A stretch of DNA of 64,000 bases from Lewinella sp. LCG006 (GCF_040784935.1 NZ_CP160680.1:6863802-6927801), one strand, 5' to 3'. Counted from the stretch's first letter, positions 16,017 through 25,368 are shown. Translations and numbers: made by a program. Notes: generated by a model not told the origin, from the letters alone.

Positions 16017-16930
16017 TAACTGTTCTTTTTAGCAAGTTGGCGGAATAATGCTTTTTCCTCTTCGGTGAGGTTCTTAGGAAGCACGACTTGGTAAGTAAGG
16101 TAGAGATCGCCGAAGGTGCCCTCTTTTTTATAAACGGGAAAACCCTTGCCCTTTAGCTTCACTTTGGCACCATTGTCGGTTTCGGGCTTTACCTTTAGGC
16201 GAACTTTGCCATCCATGGTTTCGACGGTTATTTCGCCACCCAGAAGAGCCGTGTACAGATCGAGCGGTACCTCCAAATACAAGTCATCTCCTTCCCGGTG
16301 GAACGGGGTATCGTTGACGATATCAAAGCGGATGTACAAATCTCCAGCGGGGCCACCGTTCACGCCCTGACCACCCTGGCCTTTGATTTTGATTTCCTGT
16401 TGGTCTTTGATGCCTGCCGGGATGGTGAAGCGCAGATTTTTGCCGTTGACCACCACCGTTTGCTTTTGGGTTTGGTAAACGTCCGAAAGCTTCAAGCTCA
16501 GACTAGCGTGAAAGTCTTGCCCGCGAAAGCGAGGGCTGCGCCGACCGAAAGGATCGCCACCACCGGCCGAAGATTGCCCTCCAAACATGGATTCAAAGAA
16601 ATCAGAAAAATCAGCATCTCCTCCTCCCCTATTATTGCCACGGCTGCGGCCCGCCGATTGGTACTGTTGCTGTGCTCTCCGTTGCTTTTCAATTTCATCT
16701 GCGTGCTCCCAGTCTTTGCCGTACTTATCGTACTTTTTGCGGTTCTCCGGGTTACCGAGGACCTCGTTGGCCTCGTTGACTTCCTTAAATTTCTTCTCCG
16801 CTTCCTGGTCGCCAGGGTTGAGGTCGGGATGGTATTTGCGGGCGAGTTTGCGGTAAGCCTTTTTTATCGCTTTTTCGTCAGCATCTTTACCTATTCCCAA
16901 AATTTGGTAATAATCGATGAAAGCTGCCAT
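16016..16930 (-). CDS. cbpA: DnaJ-class co-chaperone CbpA
   Basis: 304 residues. The J domain occupies residues 1-72 with HPD at 34-36. A Gly/Phe/Arg-rich linker follows (about 85-135), then two C-terminal substrate-binding beta domains. There is no cysteine-rich zinc finger, which separates CbpA from DnaJ. It delivers unfolded clients to DnaK and stimulates its ATPase; in some bacteria it also binds curved DNA. Cotranscribed with and overlapping the modulator cbpM. Confidence 0.92.
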   Translation of the reverse strand: MAAFIDYYQILGIGKDADEKAIKKAYRKLARKYHPDLNPGDQEAEKKFKEVNEANEVLGNPENRKKYDKYGKDWEHADEIEKQRRAQQQYQSAGRSRGNNRGGGDADFSDFFESMFGGQSSAGGGDPFGRRSPRFRGQDFHASLSLKLSDVYQTQKQTVVVNGKNLRFTIPAGIKDQQEIKIKGQGGQGVNGGPAGDLYIRFDIVNDTPFHREGDDLYLEVPLDLYTALLGGEITVETMDGKVRLKVKPETDNGAKVKLKGKGFPVYKKEGTFGDLYLTYQVVLPKNLTEEEKALFRQLAKKNS

Positions 16931-16968
16931 TGATGATGTGGATTATCTTTTTACAACAATATTAAACT

Positions 16969-17011
16969 TAGCGTTTGTTCGAAATTCTAAAAAATTCCCG
17001 AACAAACGCTA
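16969..17011 (-). terminator. Long-stem hairpin downstream of the Tyr/Trp-rich protein gene
   Basis: Perfect 13-bp stem (TAGCGTTTGTTCG with CGAACAAACGCTA) around a 17-base loop, 8 bases after the minus-strand stop at 17020 and before the cbpA start. The following minus-strand bases are moderately T-rich. It probably separates the two transcription units. Confidence 0.55.
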
Positions 17012-17019
17012 GTGAAAAA

Positions 17020-18690
17020 TTATCCGCCACCTCCAGATTTTCTAGGTTTATCCGTAGTTGTAGGTTTACGAACCGGAGCTGGCGCTTGTTTGGTCGGCCG
17101 GGTAGGCGCTGGTTGGCTCGTACGTGGAGCAGAAGGGGTCGGACTGGGGCGTCTTTCAATGCGTTCGGCCGGCGGTTGACTTGGCCGAGGTGCTTCTTTT
17201 TGAGGCTGTTCCCAGGTATTCCGATGGTATTCTTCGGCTTGGCGGGAGGGCCTGGCGGCAGCTGGAGGCAAGGGGCGATCTGCGCTCGAAGGGTTCGTTT
17301 TCGGGGCAACATTGCCCGGGCGCTGAGTCGTTGGTGCAGGCCTATCCTGCTCATTACTGGTAGCTGCCCGTGGTGGAGCAGTCGCTCGCAAAGTCTCGTA
17401 AGAACGGGTATTGCGATCCAGGTACTTGTCGGCCGTTAATTCCTTGCCAGGATTGCGTTGGTTGTACCGCTGGAGATCATACTCGAATTCACCGTATTCC
17501 TTGAAATTACTGGGATTGCGCGTGGTATGTTGTATCCATTCATCGGAAATGACGTTCCGCCGGTTTTCCCGCCACACGTGTACGCCCGTCACTATACCAC
17601 TGTGGTAATTGGTGTGATGGTAATAATGGTTGACAAAATGACTGGACAAGCCTGGCCACCAGATATGGTGTTCGGGGCGATTAAAATACCAGTAGGTAAA
17701 ATGATAGGAAGGAAGGCGCAGTACCACTATGACCTGCATGTTCCAGGAAGGAAAACCCCAGTCATACCACAAGGGATAAGGTCGCCAGCAAGGATAATCG
17801 TACCAGCTTGGGTAACCCAACCAATAGGGGTAATGGTAATAATAATGAACATCTACCCGCTCCGGTGTTTCTTCCTGGTAGTACACATCATCCCCATCCT
17901 CATAATACAGGTCATCATAGGCATACTCATCGGCATAAGCAGCAGCGGCTACTTCCAGTTGCTCCGCTAGCTCCGGATTCGCTTCTAGTTCTTGTTTCCA
18001 GTCTTCCAACTCCTGGGCATTTTTTCGGGCAACCACTAAACTGAGGCTATCCATTTGTGCAATCAGCCAATCGGGATCACTACGGTACTGTTCTCCTACG
18101 AGAAGGGTAAGGCTGATATTCTCCGTCAGCAAATCCAATACTTCGGGCAGGGCCAGCAGGGTTTGCATTTGATCCTGGACGGTACCGGGGTAAGCCGCTA
18201 ATACCTGTTGGAAAGCACTTGTGGCAGCGGCTTGCAACTGATCAGCGTCGGTAATTAACGCCGAATAATTACGTAAGGCCTGAATGGCCTTTTCCTGAAT
18301 GGCTTCGGAATAAGCGGGCAGTGCTTCACGAACAGTGCGATCGTTCGCATTCCTAAGGCTCGCCAATTGGTGGATTAAGCCGGGATAGCGGGATAAATCC
18401 CAGATAAGCTCCTGCACTTCACGAGGATATTCGTTCATCAAGTCCTGAAAAGAGGTACTGGTTTTTTCCTGAATGCGTTGCAATTTCACGAGTACCTCAG
18501 GGTAAAGAACAGCTTCCAGAATGCTGGCACGAGTAGCGGGAGGATAGAGTACCAGTGCTTCTATGGCCACTTGTTCCTCTTCCTGCAATTGAGCAAAAAA
18601 ATCCTGATTGGTTTGCCCTTGAAGCAAAAATGACGAACAACCCACAAGTAGTAATAATGCCAGTAATTGACGCAGCAGATTATTTTTCAT
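17020..18690 (-). CDS. Secreted Tyr/Trp/His-rich protein with Pro-rich tail (DUF3300-like layout)
   Basis: 556 residues in three zones. First comes a signal peptide (LLALLLLVGCSSFLLQG) and a helical N-terminal third with repeated short motifs built on Leu-Tyr-Pro (EALVLYPPATR, AVLYPEVL, LSRYPGL, LAAYPGTVQ). Then comes a middle zone extremely rich in Tyr, Trp and His (about residues 270-380). Last is a disordered Pro/Thr/Arg tail ending in SGGGG. The layout resembles DUF3300 proteins, and the LYP repeats are like theirs, but I cannot confirm the family. Export to the periplasm or cell surface is likely; the cysteine in the signal region (VGCSS) could also make it a lipoprotein. It starts 18 bases after the UbiB-like kinase stop, so it is the last gene of that operon. 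Confidence 0.65.
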   Translation of the reverse strand: MKNNLLRQLLALLLLVGCSSFLLQGQTNQDFFAQLQEEEQVAIEALVLYPPATRASILEAVLYPEVLVKLQRIQEKTSTSFQDLMNEYPREVQELIWDLSRYPGLIHQLASLRNANDRTVREALPAYSEAIQEKAIQALRNYSALITDADQLQAAATSAFQQVLAAYPGTVQDQMQTLLALPEVLDLLTENISLTLLVGEQYRSDPDWLIAQMDSLSLVVARKNAQELEDWKQELEANPELAEQLEVAAAAYADEYAYDDLYYEDGDDVYYQEETPERVDVHYYYHYPYWLGYPSWYDYPCWRPYPLWYDWGFPSWNMQVIVVLRLPSYHFTYWYFNRPEHHIWWPGLSSHFVNHYYHHTNYHSGIVTGVHVWRENRRNVISDEWIQHTTRNPSNFKEYGEFEYDLQRYNQRNPGKELTADKYLDRNTRSYETLRATAPPRAATSNEQDRPAPTTQRPGNVAPKTNPSSADRPLPPAAARPSRQAEEYHRNTWEQPQKEAPRPSQPPAERIERRPSPTPSAPRTSQPAPTRPTKQAPAPVRKPTTTDKPRKSGGGG

Positions 18691-18708
18691 TTTCTTGGTT
18701 TTAAAAGG

Positions 18709-20391
18709 TTATTTCCTTGTTCGCAAGGAAAATATCGTTCTCAGTGCCAGCAAAGCCGCCAGCCCAAAACCGACGATCCCCCACAGGGCGACACCATCAA
18801 TAAGTGGGGGGATTTTGGCCACCACTATCAAGGAAGCAGCAATAATAATCGCTACCACCAGCAGCGTATAAGAAAGGAGTTTGATACTCTCACTCACTTT
18901 GTCGGCCGTAGGTTGCAGGCCTTTATGTTCAAATTCAATGTGGAGTTTGCCTTCTTTTACTTTGCGAAGAATTTCACGAATATCTTCCGGCAGTTCGCGC
19001 AAAAGGTTGGTCGTATCTTCGGCCGATCTTAGCAACTCGCGCCGCAACCGCAGCGGACTAAAACGCTTCGACAACAAACGCTGAACATAAGGACCGATAT
19101 TGGCGATAATGTCGTAGTGGGGATCCAACTGTAAGCCGACGCCTTCCATGATGACCAGGGCTTTCAGTAATAAAAGCAAATTGGCCGGAAGCTTGATTTT
19201 ATAATCATAAAACAAGGCGTTGAGCCCCTGCATTACCTCCATTCCATCAATATCCTCCAAAGCAATGCTGGCGTACTGGCGGAGGACATAAATGATGTCG
19301 TATTCCAGCTCACGCTCTTTGTCTTTGGTCAGGCCCGTAGAGAATTTGAGGATCGCCTTTTTCAATCCCTGCACGTCCTGGTCATAAATGGCGAGCAGCA
19401 ACTGGGCGAACAACAATTTGTCGCGCTCACTCACCGTGCCCACCATACCATAATCAAGGAAGGCAATCCGGCCATCCTCTAGCACGAAGATGTTGCCGGG
19501 GTGAGGGTCGGCATGGAAGAACCCGTGTTCAAACACCTGCTCAAAATATAGTCCAATACCACGTAGGGCCAATTCCTTTCCGGTGATATTAAACGGAGAC
19601 AACTGATCGAGGTCGGTGATTTTATAACCGGGCACATACTCCATACAGAGAATCTTATCCGTAGACAATTCCTGGTAAATAGCCGGAATCAACACCTGGT
19701 TGTTTTCCCGAAACATCTGTTGAAAATGCAGCAAATTAGCGGCCTCACGGCGAAAACTCAATTCTTCGGTAATGCTTTGTTCAAACATTTTCACCAGCTC
19801 GCCAGGTTGATACACCAACAATGCCGGAAAATAGCTTTCAAGTATCCCTACCAACTGATTGAGAATAGCAATATCCGCTGCAATCACTTCGCGGATGCCG
19901 GGCCGCTGAACTTTCAAAACAACCTCCCTCCCCCCTACCAAACGCGCACGATGAACCTGCGCCATAGAGGCAGAAGCCAAGGGTTGGGGATCAAAATACT
20001 CGACCATCTCCTGCCAGGGGCGGGAAAACTCCTGCGCCATGGTAGCATAAATTTCTTCTATCGCTACAGGCGGCACCTGATCCTGTAACTTAGCCAACTC
20101 CGTAATCAACTCATCCGGCAGCAAATCCGGGCGATTGCTCGCAATTTGAGCAAACTTGATGAAGGTCGTCCCCAATTCTTCACACACCAGACGGATACGC
20201 TCATAGCGCGTAAATTCACTCACCTTGCGCCCCGCTCGACTGGGCACAAACCGGTTGGTCTGTGGCACCAGTCGGTTGAGTGGCGGATGAGCGAGAAGGT
20301 CTTCAAAACCGTATTTTATAAAGGTTCCAAAAACCTTCTCGTACCTCATCAAAGTAGAAGTGGTGGCGATATTTAAGGCACTGGCCTTCAT
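18709..20391 (-). CDS. ABC1/UbiB family atypical kinase
   Basis: 560 residues, standard length. Family motifs: the KxGQ-type motif near residue 79 reads KFAQ, the Ala-rich nucleotide loop is LASASMAQVHRA, KVQRPG holds the ATP lysine, and the catalytic and metal sites are HADPHPGN and LDYGMVG. Two hydrophobic helices close the protein (about 505-550). UbiB relatives are membrane ATPases that support isoprenoid quinone biosynthesis or lipid handling; Bacteroidota use menaquinone, so the exact client is open. It lies between a coiled-coil protein gene (26 bases upstream) and the Tyr/Trp-rich protein gene (18 bases downstream), all minus strand. Confidence 0.9.
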   Translation of the reverse strand: MKASALNIATTSTLMRYEKVFGTFIKYGFEDLLAHPPLNRLVPQTNRFVPSRAGRKVSEFTRYERIRLVCEELGTTFIKFAQIASNRPDLLPDELITELAKLQDQVPPVAIEEIYATMAQEFSRPWQEMVEYFDPQPLASASMAQVHRARLVGGREVVLKVQRPGIREVIAADIAILNQLVGILESYFPALLVYQPGELVKMFEQSITEELSFRREAANLLHFQQMFRENNQVLIPAIYQELSTDKILCMEYVPGYKITDLDQLSPFNITGKELALRGIGLYFEQVFEHGFFHADPHPGNIFVLEDGRIAFLDYGMVGTVSERDKLLFAQLLLAIYDQDVQGLKKAILKFSTGLTKDKERELEYDIIYVLRQYASIALEDIDGMEVMQGLNALFYDYKIKLPANLLLLLKALVIMEGVGLQLDPHYDIIANIGPYVQRLLSKRFSPLRLRRELLRSAEDTTNLLRELPEDIREILRKVKEGKLHIEFEHKGLQPTADKVSESIKLLSYTLLVVAIIIAASLIVVAKIPPLIDGVALWGIVGFGLAALLALRTIFSLRTRK

Positions 20392-20417
20392 CTGCTTCGT
20401 TTGTTTTGTGCGCTTTC

Positions 20418-21023
20418 TTAATTGGACAAATTAGAAATCGCTCGTTTCAGGTAGCTGAAAGATTCGGAAATATCTTCCACAAAATGATCCAACTTCGTCT
20501 GTTCGGTTTCGCGGCGATCAAGCAGCTGACGAACTTCGATCAGCTTCTCGGTAAACTCACGCCGGATACCCTCAACGCGGGCAGGGTCATCCTTGTCATG
20601 CAGTGCCAAATTGACGCGAAAAGCATCCATTTTGGCTTTGAAAGCATCAAGTATTTCCTGCATCTGTTTGCTCATATCCGGGTAGCTTACCCTTACGGCT
20701 TCTTCAAGTTTGTAAATTTTCTGAAGGATATCCTTCTTGTAAGCATCATAAGCCTTCACCTTGGTGGGCACCTCGGTAAATAAGCTTGATTCCAGATCTT
20801 CGATGCACGTCAAGAAATCGCGGCGATCATCTGCACTAAAAGCAGCTGATGCTTTCAAAGCGGCCCTTTCCTTGTTGATGTAAGCGGATAGCGCTTTGCG
20901 TTCCCGTTCGATCAAATCCCTCGCTTCAGCTTTGCCTAATGCCATTTGCACTCGCAACTCATCCGATAAAGCCTGAAGGTTACGTGCTTCGTTTTTGATT
21001 CTTTCGATGATTGCATTTTCCAT
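20418..21023 (-). CDS. Coiled-coil protein, unassigned
   Basis: 201 residues from the ATG at 21023, chosen because the upstream in-frame extension is low-complexity and non-conserved-looking. It is almost entirely helical and highly charged, with heptad patterns (MENAIIERIKNEARNLQAL, LIERERKALSAYINKERAAL, KLIEVRQLLDRRETEQTKLD). No signal peptide or membrane helix. Its stop is 26 bases before the UbiB-like kinase, so it is probably the first gene of a three-gene unit and may act with the kinase at the membrane; this is inference from position. Confidence 0.7.
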   Translation of the reverse strand: MENAIIERIKNEARNLQALSDELRVQMALGKAEARDLIERERKALSAYINKERAALKASAAFSADDRRDFLTCIEDLESSLFTEVPTKVKAYDAYKKDILQKIYKLEEAVRVSYPDMSKQMQEILDAFKAKMDAFRVNLALHDKDDPARVEGIRREFTEKLIEVRQLLDRRETEQTKLDHFVEDISESFSYLKRAISNLSN

Positions 21024-21151
21024 TAGCGTAAGATTAAATGAACAATGTGGAGAGTTATACCGACTGAAGTGTTTGGGCAATGCCCAAACCACTTTGTTGT
21101 TGGGATACCTCACTCTCGCACTACTAAGTATCAATAAAAACAGGAAAATAT

Positions 21152-21171
21152 GTACTGATTAGGATCAGTAC
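21152..21171. repeat. Hairpin GTACTGAT/ATCAGTAC
   Basis: Perfect 8-bp stem with a 4-base loop (TAGG) in the spacer between the thioesterase stop and the coiled-coil gene start. It is followed by CAATAGATGAG, resembling the core of the REP spacers. May act as a terminator for the minus-strand operon to its left or be a decayed REP. Confidence 0.4.
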
Positions 21172-21233
21172 CAATAGATGAGAATTGTCACTAAACGGAA
21201 GAGCTTCTTTTAAAAAATGGCCCGTTATTTAAG

Positions 21234-21662
21234 CTAGAAAGCGTCAATTTCTTTGATTTTTGCTACCCACTCTTCTGGCAAAGCCGCTTTGCGCAAAGCA
21301 GCATAATCGTAGGGCACAATCGACTGTCGGGAGATGGCCGCGATCCGCTGATGGACTTTGGAAAAAATAGCCGATTCTATCAGAAAGCGGTCCTCCTTGA
21401 TTTCAATCACCCTTACCCCGATCACGGCGGTATCCGGATATACCATAGGGAAAATGTATTTACAATCTTGCCAGCCCAGTATGGGGTCTACGCCCTCGCT
21501 GAAGTTGTTGCTGATGCCCATGCGTTCAAAATACGCCAGCCGCGAAGATTCAGCCCAACGCAGATACACCAGATTATTAACGTGCCGTGCAGCATCCATA
21601 TCTCCCCATTGTACCGGGTATTCTATTTGGACCTTGTATTGGTCAAGCGAAATTTTACTCAT
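21234..21662 (-). CDS. Hotdog-fold acyl-CoA thioesterase (4HBT/YbgC-like)
   Basis: 142 residues, the full length of a single hotdog domain. The family signature is the strand and loop VQWGDMDAARHVNNLVYLRW, where the Asp in GDMD is the catalytic carboxylate of the 4-hydroxybenzoyl-CoA thioesterase group. It should hydrolyse an acyl-CoA in the cytoplasm; the chain length is not readable. It begins 4 bases after the stop of the outer-membrane protein gene, so the two are cotranscribed. Confidence 0.88.
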   Translation of the reverse strand: MSKISLDQYKVQIEYPVQWGDMDAARHVNNLVYLRWAESSRLAYFERMGISNNFSEGVDPILGWQDCKYIFPMVYPDTAVIGVRVIEIKEDRFLIESAIFSKVHQRIAAISRQSIVPYDYAALRKAALPEEWVAKIKEIDAF

Positions 21663-21666
21663 AAGA

Positions 21667-22512
21667 TTAGCGATTCCATAAATAGCTTACTCCAAAAGTT
21701 ACGCGCAAGCCTCCAGTCGTATAAGGCAATGACACAAGAGGCTCACCATTGTAGGTGATAGTCAAGTTTTCATTATCGATAGAAACAAAAGAATCCGTAG
21801 GCGTATCATCAGTACTGATCTTATCGGGTACGCTGAACTGTAGCATAGGATTCGAATTTCCCGCAGGAACATCATAAGCCGCCTTCAGGAAAAAGTCCCA
21901 CCGATTAGCAAAAATGTAGGTAAAGTCTATGCGAGGCGCAAAGGTAAGACTACTTCCTTGCAAGTGGATATTCAGCTCTTCTTCGTAATACTTCTTTTCA
22001 TTAATCTGGATATAAGAAGCATTGTTCTGGATTTTTCCGATCCGGAAACCACTCCCACCCAAAATTCCTTGAATAGCTGGCCGGATAACAAAGTCCTTGC
22101 CTTTCAGCTTAGTTAGAAAATTCCAACCCCAAGAGTAGGCAAACTTAGCTGTATAATTCTTCCCAAAAGTTACATCGAGCAAATAATCATGGGAAGTACC
22201 TCGATATCTCCCAGCTTTGTAACCTATATTCATAGCGAACTGAGCATACCCATCCTTAACCTCAAAGGTAGAATTGAAGGTATCCATCGAAGGGCTGTCA
22301 TCCATAAAAGTTGTTTCAATCGTTCCCGGATCAGTATTCAAATACCGTGGGCCGAAGCCCAGGAAAATGCTGCGATACCGCTGGAGATACAGGCTTTCCT
22401 TTGGTGCAGGAAGGAATACATCGGCTTCCGCATCCGAAAACATCGGCGTGGACCATTGACCAAAAACCGATAATACAGAGAGCGTAAAAATCAAAGTGAG
22501 TAGCGCTTTCAT
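21667..22512 (-). CDS. Putative outer membrane beta-barrel protein
   Basis: 281 residues with a signal peptide (MKALLTLIFTLSVLSVFG, cleavage before QWST). The rest alternates short strands with aromatic ends (YAQFAMNIGYKAGRY, YLLDVTFGKNYTAKFAYSWGW) and ends GVSYLWNR, typical of Bacteroidota outer-membrane barrels of unknown function. A candidate -7 box (TATGTTTG on the minus strand, 22553-22560) is about 40 bases before the start. Confidence 0.65.
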   Translation of the reverse strand: MKALLTLIFTLSVLSVFGQWSTPMFSDAEADVFLPAPKESLYLQRYRSIFLGFGPRYLNTDPGTIETTFMDDSPSMDTFNSTFEVKDGYAQFAMNIGYKAGRYRGTSHDYLLDVTFGKNYTAKFAYSWGWNFLTKLKGKDFVIRPAIQGILGGSGFRIGKIQNNASYIQINEKKYYEEELNIHLQGSSLTFAPRIDFTYIFANRWDFFLKAAYDVPAGNSNPMLQFSVPDKISTDDTPTDSFVSIDNENLTITYNGEPLVSLPYTTGGLRVTFGVSYLWNR

Positions 22513-22552
22513 AAAATGAATTCAAGGTTAATAATAATGAGCTTTAATTGCA

Positions 22553-22560
22553 CAAACATA
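22553..22560 (-). promoter_or_regulatory. Candidate -7 promoter box for outer membrane protein gene
   Basis: TATGTTTG on the minus strand matches TAnnTTTG. No clear TTTG box is present at the expected distance upstream, so support is partial. Confidence 0.35.
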
Positions 22561-22602
22561 AGAAAGGAGAGCATCCTAAGCACAATGTCAGCGAAGGTGA
22601 TT

Positions 22603-22632
22603 TTTGATGCTTAATCATAATCTCTATCTTTG
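22603..22632 (+). promoter_or_regulatory. Bacteroidota-type promoter of the SulP gene
   Basis: TTTG (22603-22606), 18-base spacer and TATCTTTG (22625-22632), a full match to the TTTG/TAnnTTTG consensus used by the Bacteroidota primary sigma factor. It ends 23 bases before the SulP start, giving a short leader. Confidence 0.7.
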
Positions 22633-22655
22633 CCACACAACCACTTCCATTCAGC

Positions 22656-24332
22656 ATGCGTTGGCGAAAATACTTCCCTCTGGCGGAACAACTCAAAGAT
22701 TACAGCAAAAATCGCTTTCGCTTCGATCTTATTGCCGGACTTACCGTATGCATTATGCTGGTGCCACAGGGTATGGCTTATGCGTTATTGGCTGGTATGC
22801 CGCCGATTTATGGCCTCTACGCTGGCGTGGTTCCTTTGCTTATTTATGGCTTGATGAGTTCTACCCGGCAGGTGTCTATTGGCCCGGTTGCGGTATCGGC
22901 TTTACTGGTGTTGGCGGGCGTCAGCCAAATAGCAGAACCTGGTAGTGCTGAATATATCGAACTGGTTATTCTCGCAGGATTGCTGATTGGTATTGCCCAG
23001 TTTACGATGGGGCTATTCCGGCTCGGCTTTTTGGTCAACCTCCTTTCCAATCCGGTGATCATGGGTTTCACTTCGGCCGCAGCCATCATCATTGGTGTGA
23101 GCCAGCTAAAGTACCTTTTTGGCATCAAAGTCCCCCGCTTTGAGCAACTTTACGAAACCGTTTATTACGTTTTTTCCCACCTCCCGGAGACGCATTGGCT
23201 CAGTTTTGCCATCTGTAGCGGTGCCATTGTAGTCATGTTGGTGCTCAAAAAGTGGGCGCCTATGATCCCTGGTGCTTTGTTAGTCACCATTATTGGTATT
23301 CTGCTCTCTACTTTTTTACATCTTGAAGATCAGGGGCTCGTCATTGTCGGCAATATTCCGGCGGGTTTTCCTGCCTTCCAACTACCTGAAGTTGCCTGGA
23401 GTAAGGTACAATTGCTCGGTCCTACCATCCTCACGGTCACGATCATGAGTGTGGTCGAGACCATCAGCATCGGTAAGGCAATTGAAATGAAAAACAGGCA
23501 ATCGGGCCTCCGCCCCAACCAGGAGCTTTTTGCCTTGGGAGCTTCCAAAATATTGGGGGGACTGTTTCAGGCCCTCCCCTCCTCGGCCAGCTTCACCCGG
23601 TCAGCGGTCAACAACGATAGTGGAGCTACCAGCGGGTTGGCCTCCGTTATCGCCGCTGTGGCCACCAGCCTGGTGTTGGTCTTCTTCACACCACTATTCT
23701 ATTACCTCCCCGAGGCCATCCTAGCGGCTATCGTCTTGGTTGCCATCAGAGGCTTGTTCGAAATCCAGGGGATTGCCCGCTTGTGGAACATTGATCGTCG
23801 CGATTTTTACATGGCTGTCATTACCTTCCTGGCCACCATTGGCTTGGGCATTGCTGAGGGGGTATTCACCGGAGTGGCTTTATCATTGCTATCGGTGCTT
23901 TTCCAATCGTCGCGCCCCCACATTGCGGTGCTGGGCCAGTTGCCCAATAGCGATTATTTCCGCAACGTCAAGCGCTACCCCGAGGCCATCCAGCACGAGG
24001 GCATGCTCATCATTCGCTTCGATGCCTCCTTGTTTTTCCTCAATGCCGCCTACTTTAAAGATCAAATTCAGAAAAGAGTAAACAACTATGCTGGCAAACT
24101 CGAAGTCTTGATCCTCGACACCTCCAGCATTATCAATGTCGATTCCAGTGGCCTCAGTGCCTTACGCGAACTTCACCAATGGTGTACCGATCACAACATT
24201 GAACTCTACCTGGCGGGAACCATGGGCCCCGTTCGTGATAGTCTGGCCCGCGCCGATTTACGATCATTAATTGGGCCCGATCATTTCTTTTTGCACCCCA
24301 TTGATGCCGTGGAATTCGTACAAAAAGATTAA
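22656..24332 (+). CDS. SulP family inorganic anion transporter with STAS domain
   Basis: 558 residues. The N-terminal 420 residues are a membrane domain with the SulP start (FRFDLIAGLTVCIMLVPQGMAYALLAGMPP) and about 12-14 helices. After the membrane part there is a cytoplasmic STAS domain (about 440-555) with ILDTSSIINVDSSGLSALREL. SulP proteins move sulfate, bicarbonate or other anions. It might supply sulfate, but nothing links it to the distant phosphorothioation genes. A phosphotransferase gene follows after 12 bases. Confidence 0.92.
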   Translation: MRWRKYFPLAEQLKDYSKNRFRFDLIAGLTVCIMLVPQGMAYALLAGMPPIYGLYAGVVPLLIYGLMSSTRQVSIGPVAVSALLVLAGVSQIAEPGSAEYIELVILAGLLIGIAQFTMGLFRLGFLVNLLSNPVIMGFTSAAAIIIGVSQLKYLFGIKVPRFEQLYETVYYVFSHLPETHWLSFAICSGAIVVMLVLKKWAPMIPGALLVTIIGILLSTFLHLEDQGLVIVGNIPAGFPAFQLPEVAWSKVQLLGPTILTVTIMSVVETISIGKAIEMKNRQSGLRPNQELFALGASKILGGLFQALPSSASFTRSAVNNDSGATSGLASVIAAVATSLVLVFFTPLFYYLPEAILAAIVLVAIRGLFEIQGIARLWNIDRRDFYMAVITFLATIGLGIAEGVFTGVALSLLSVLFQSSRPHIAVLGQLPNSDYFRNVKRYPEAIQHEGMLIIRFDASLFFLNAAYFKDQIQKRVNNYAGKLEVLILDTSSIINVDSSGLSALRELHQWCTDHNIELYLAGTMGPVRDSLARADLRSLIGPDHFFLHPIDAVEFVQKD

Positions 24333-24344
24333 GCGCTCTTCTAT

Positions 24345-25247
24345 ATGGAAACACCCGCCTCAGAAGTGGTAATCGACGAAACGCTGGTTCGTACCCTGCT
24401 GGAAAAACAGCATCCGGACCTTGCTCACCTGGAGCTCCGCTACCTTACCGAAGGTTGGGACAATAAGGTCTACCACCTGGGAGAGGATTACCTCGTGCGG
24501 CTGCCTCGGCGCCAACAGGCCCTTGCCTATCTGCTGCGTGAACAGGAGTGGTTGCCGATCCTTGCGCCCACCTTGCCTATTCCCACGCCTGCTCCACTGC
24601 GGTTGGGAAAGGAACAAGACGGATACCCCTGGCCCTGGAGCATTACTCCCTGGTTTCCTGGCCAGGCGGCAGCCGAGGCACTACCGTACGGGACCGAAGC
24701 CCCCCGCCTTGCTCAATTTCTCAAGGCACTCCATAGGCCCGCGCCAGACAACGCACCGTTCAACCCTCATCGCGGCTACCCTCTCCACCACAAAGCCGAT
24801 CTTACCGAGGCACGTCTTCAACGGTTTCTCGCTGCCGGGCTCCTTTCCGAAAACATCCTAAGCGTTTGGTCGGCAGCCCTTTCTGCACCAGCCCACCAGG
24901 GGCCAAAGTGCCTCCTTCATGGCGACCTCCACCCCAAGAATATTATTGTCCACCAAGGCAAATTCTCGGCCATTATCGATTGGGGCGACATGACCGCTGG
25001 CGATCCGGCTACCGACCTGGCCAGTTTCTGGATGCTGTTTGGCGATCCAAAAGCACGTCGGGAAGGGCTTGCCGTTTACGCTCCCAATCCGGCACTCTTG
25101 GCGCGCGCCAGGGGTTGGGCCGTCTTTTTTGGTGCCATCTTGTTGGATATCGGCTTGGGTGGCGACCCAGTTTTTGAGCAGGTCGGGCGGTTTACTTTAC
25201 AAAATCTCGCGGACGACGAAAACTTACAGGCTGCTATCTATTCATAA
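24345..25247 (+). CDS. Aminoglycoside phosphotransferase (APH) family kinase
   Basis: 300 residues. The kinase-like catalytic loop is LLHGDLHPKNIIV (HGDxxxxN) and the metal-binding motif is AIIDWGDMTAGDPATDLA. An N-terminal lobe with LTEGWDNKVYHLGEDYLVRL carries the ATP-binding strands. The family phosphorylates small hydroxyl substrates including aminoglycosides and metabolites such as homoserine or choline; resistance is possible but not shown. It starts 12 bases after the SulP gene, so both are in one operon. Confidence 0.85.
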   Translation: METPASEVVIDETLVRTLLEKQHPDLAHLELRYLTEGWDNKVYHLGEDYLVRLPRRQQALAYLLREQEWLPILAPTLPIPTPAPLRLGKEQDGYPWPWSITPWFPGQAAAEALPYGTEAPRLAQFLKALHRPAPDNAPFNPHRGYPLHHKADLTEARLQRFLAAGLLSENILSVWSAALSAPAHQGPKCLLHGDLHPKNIIVHQGKFSAIIDWGDMTAGDPATDLASFWMLFGDPKARREGLAVYAPNPALLARARGWAVFFGAILLDIGLGGDPVFEQVGRFTLQNLADDENLQAAIYS

Positions 25248-25322
25248 TTTTAGGCTGCCTTTATTATTTCTTTGGCCGCATCCCCTAGCGGGGTCGCTCC
25301 CTTCCAGGGTTCGCTGCGCTCC

Positions 25323-25368
25323 GTGCCTGCCTACTGGCTCCGGCACACCGTAGCCAGTAGGCAGGCAC
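25323..25368. repeat. Large GC-rich hairpin, 17-bp stem
   Basis: GTGCCTGCCTACTGGCT pairs perfectly with AGCCAGTAGGCAGGCAC around a 12-base loop. It lies in a 250-base GC-rich spacer between the phosphotransferase and the S41 protease gene. It could serve as terminator for the former, but no T-run follows; it is more like a mobile palindrome of the CCTGC/GCAGG type also seen at 14267. Confidence 0.65.

Noticed and set aside
22603-24332. SulP transporter as sulfate supplier for the Ssp system
   Set aside because: It is 27 kb away, in an operon with a phosphotransferase, with ordinary chromosomal composition; no link to the island.
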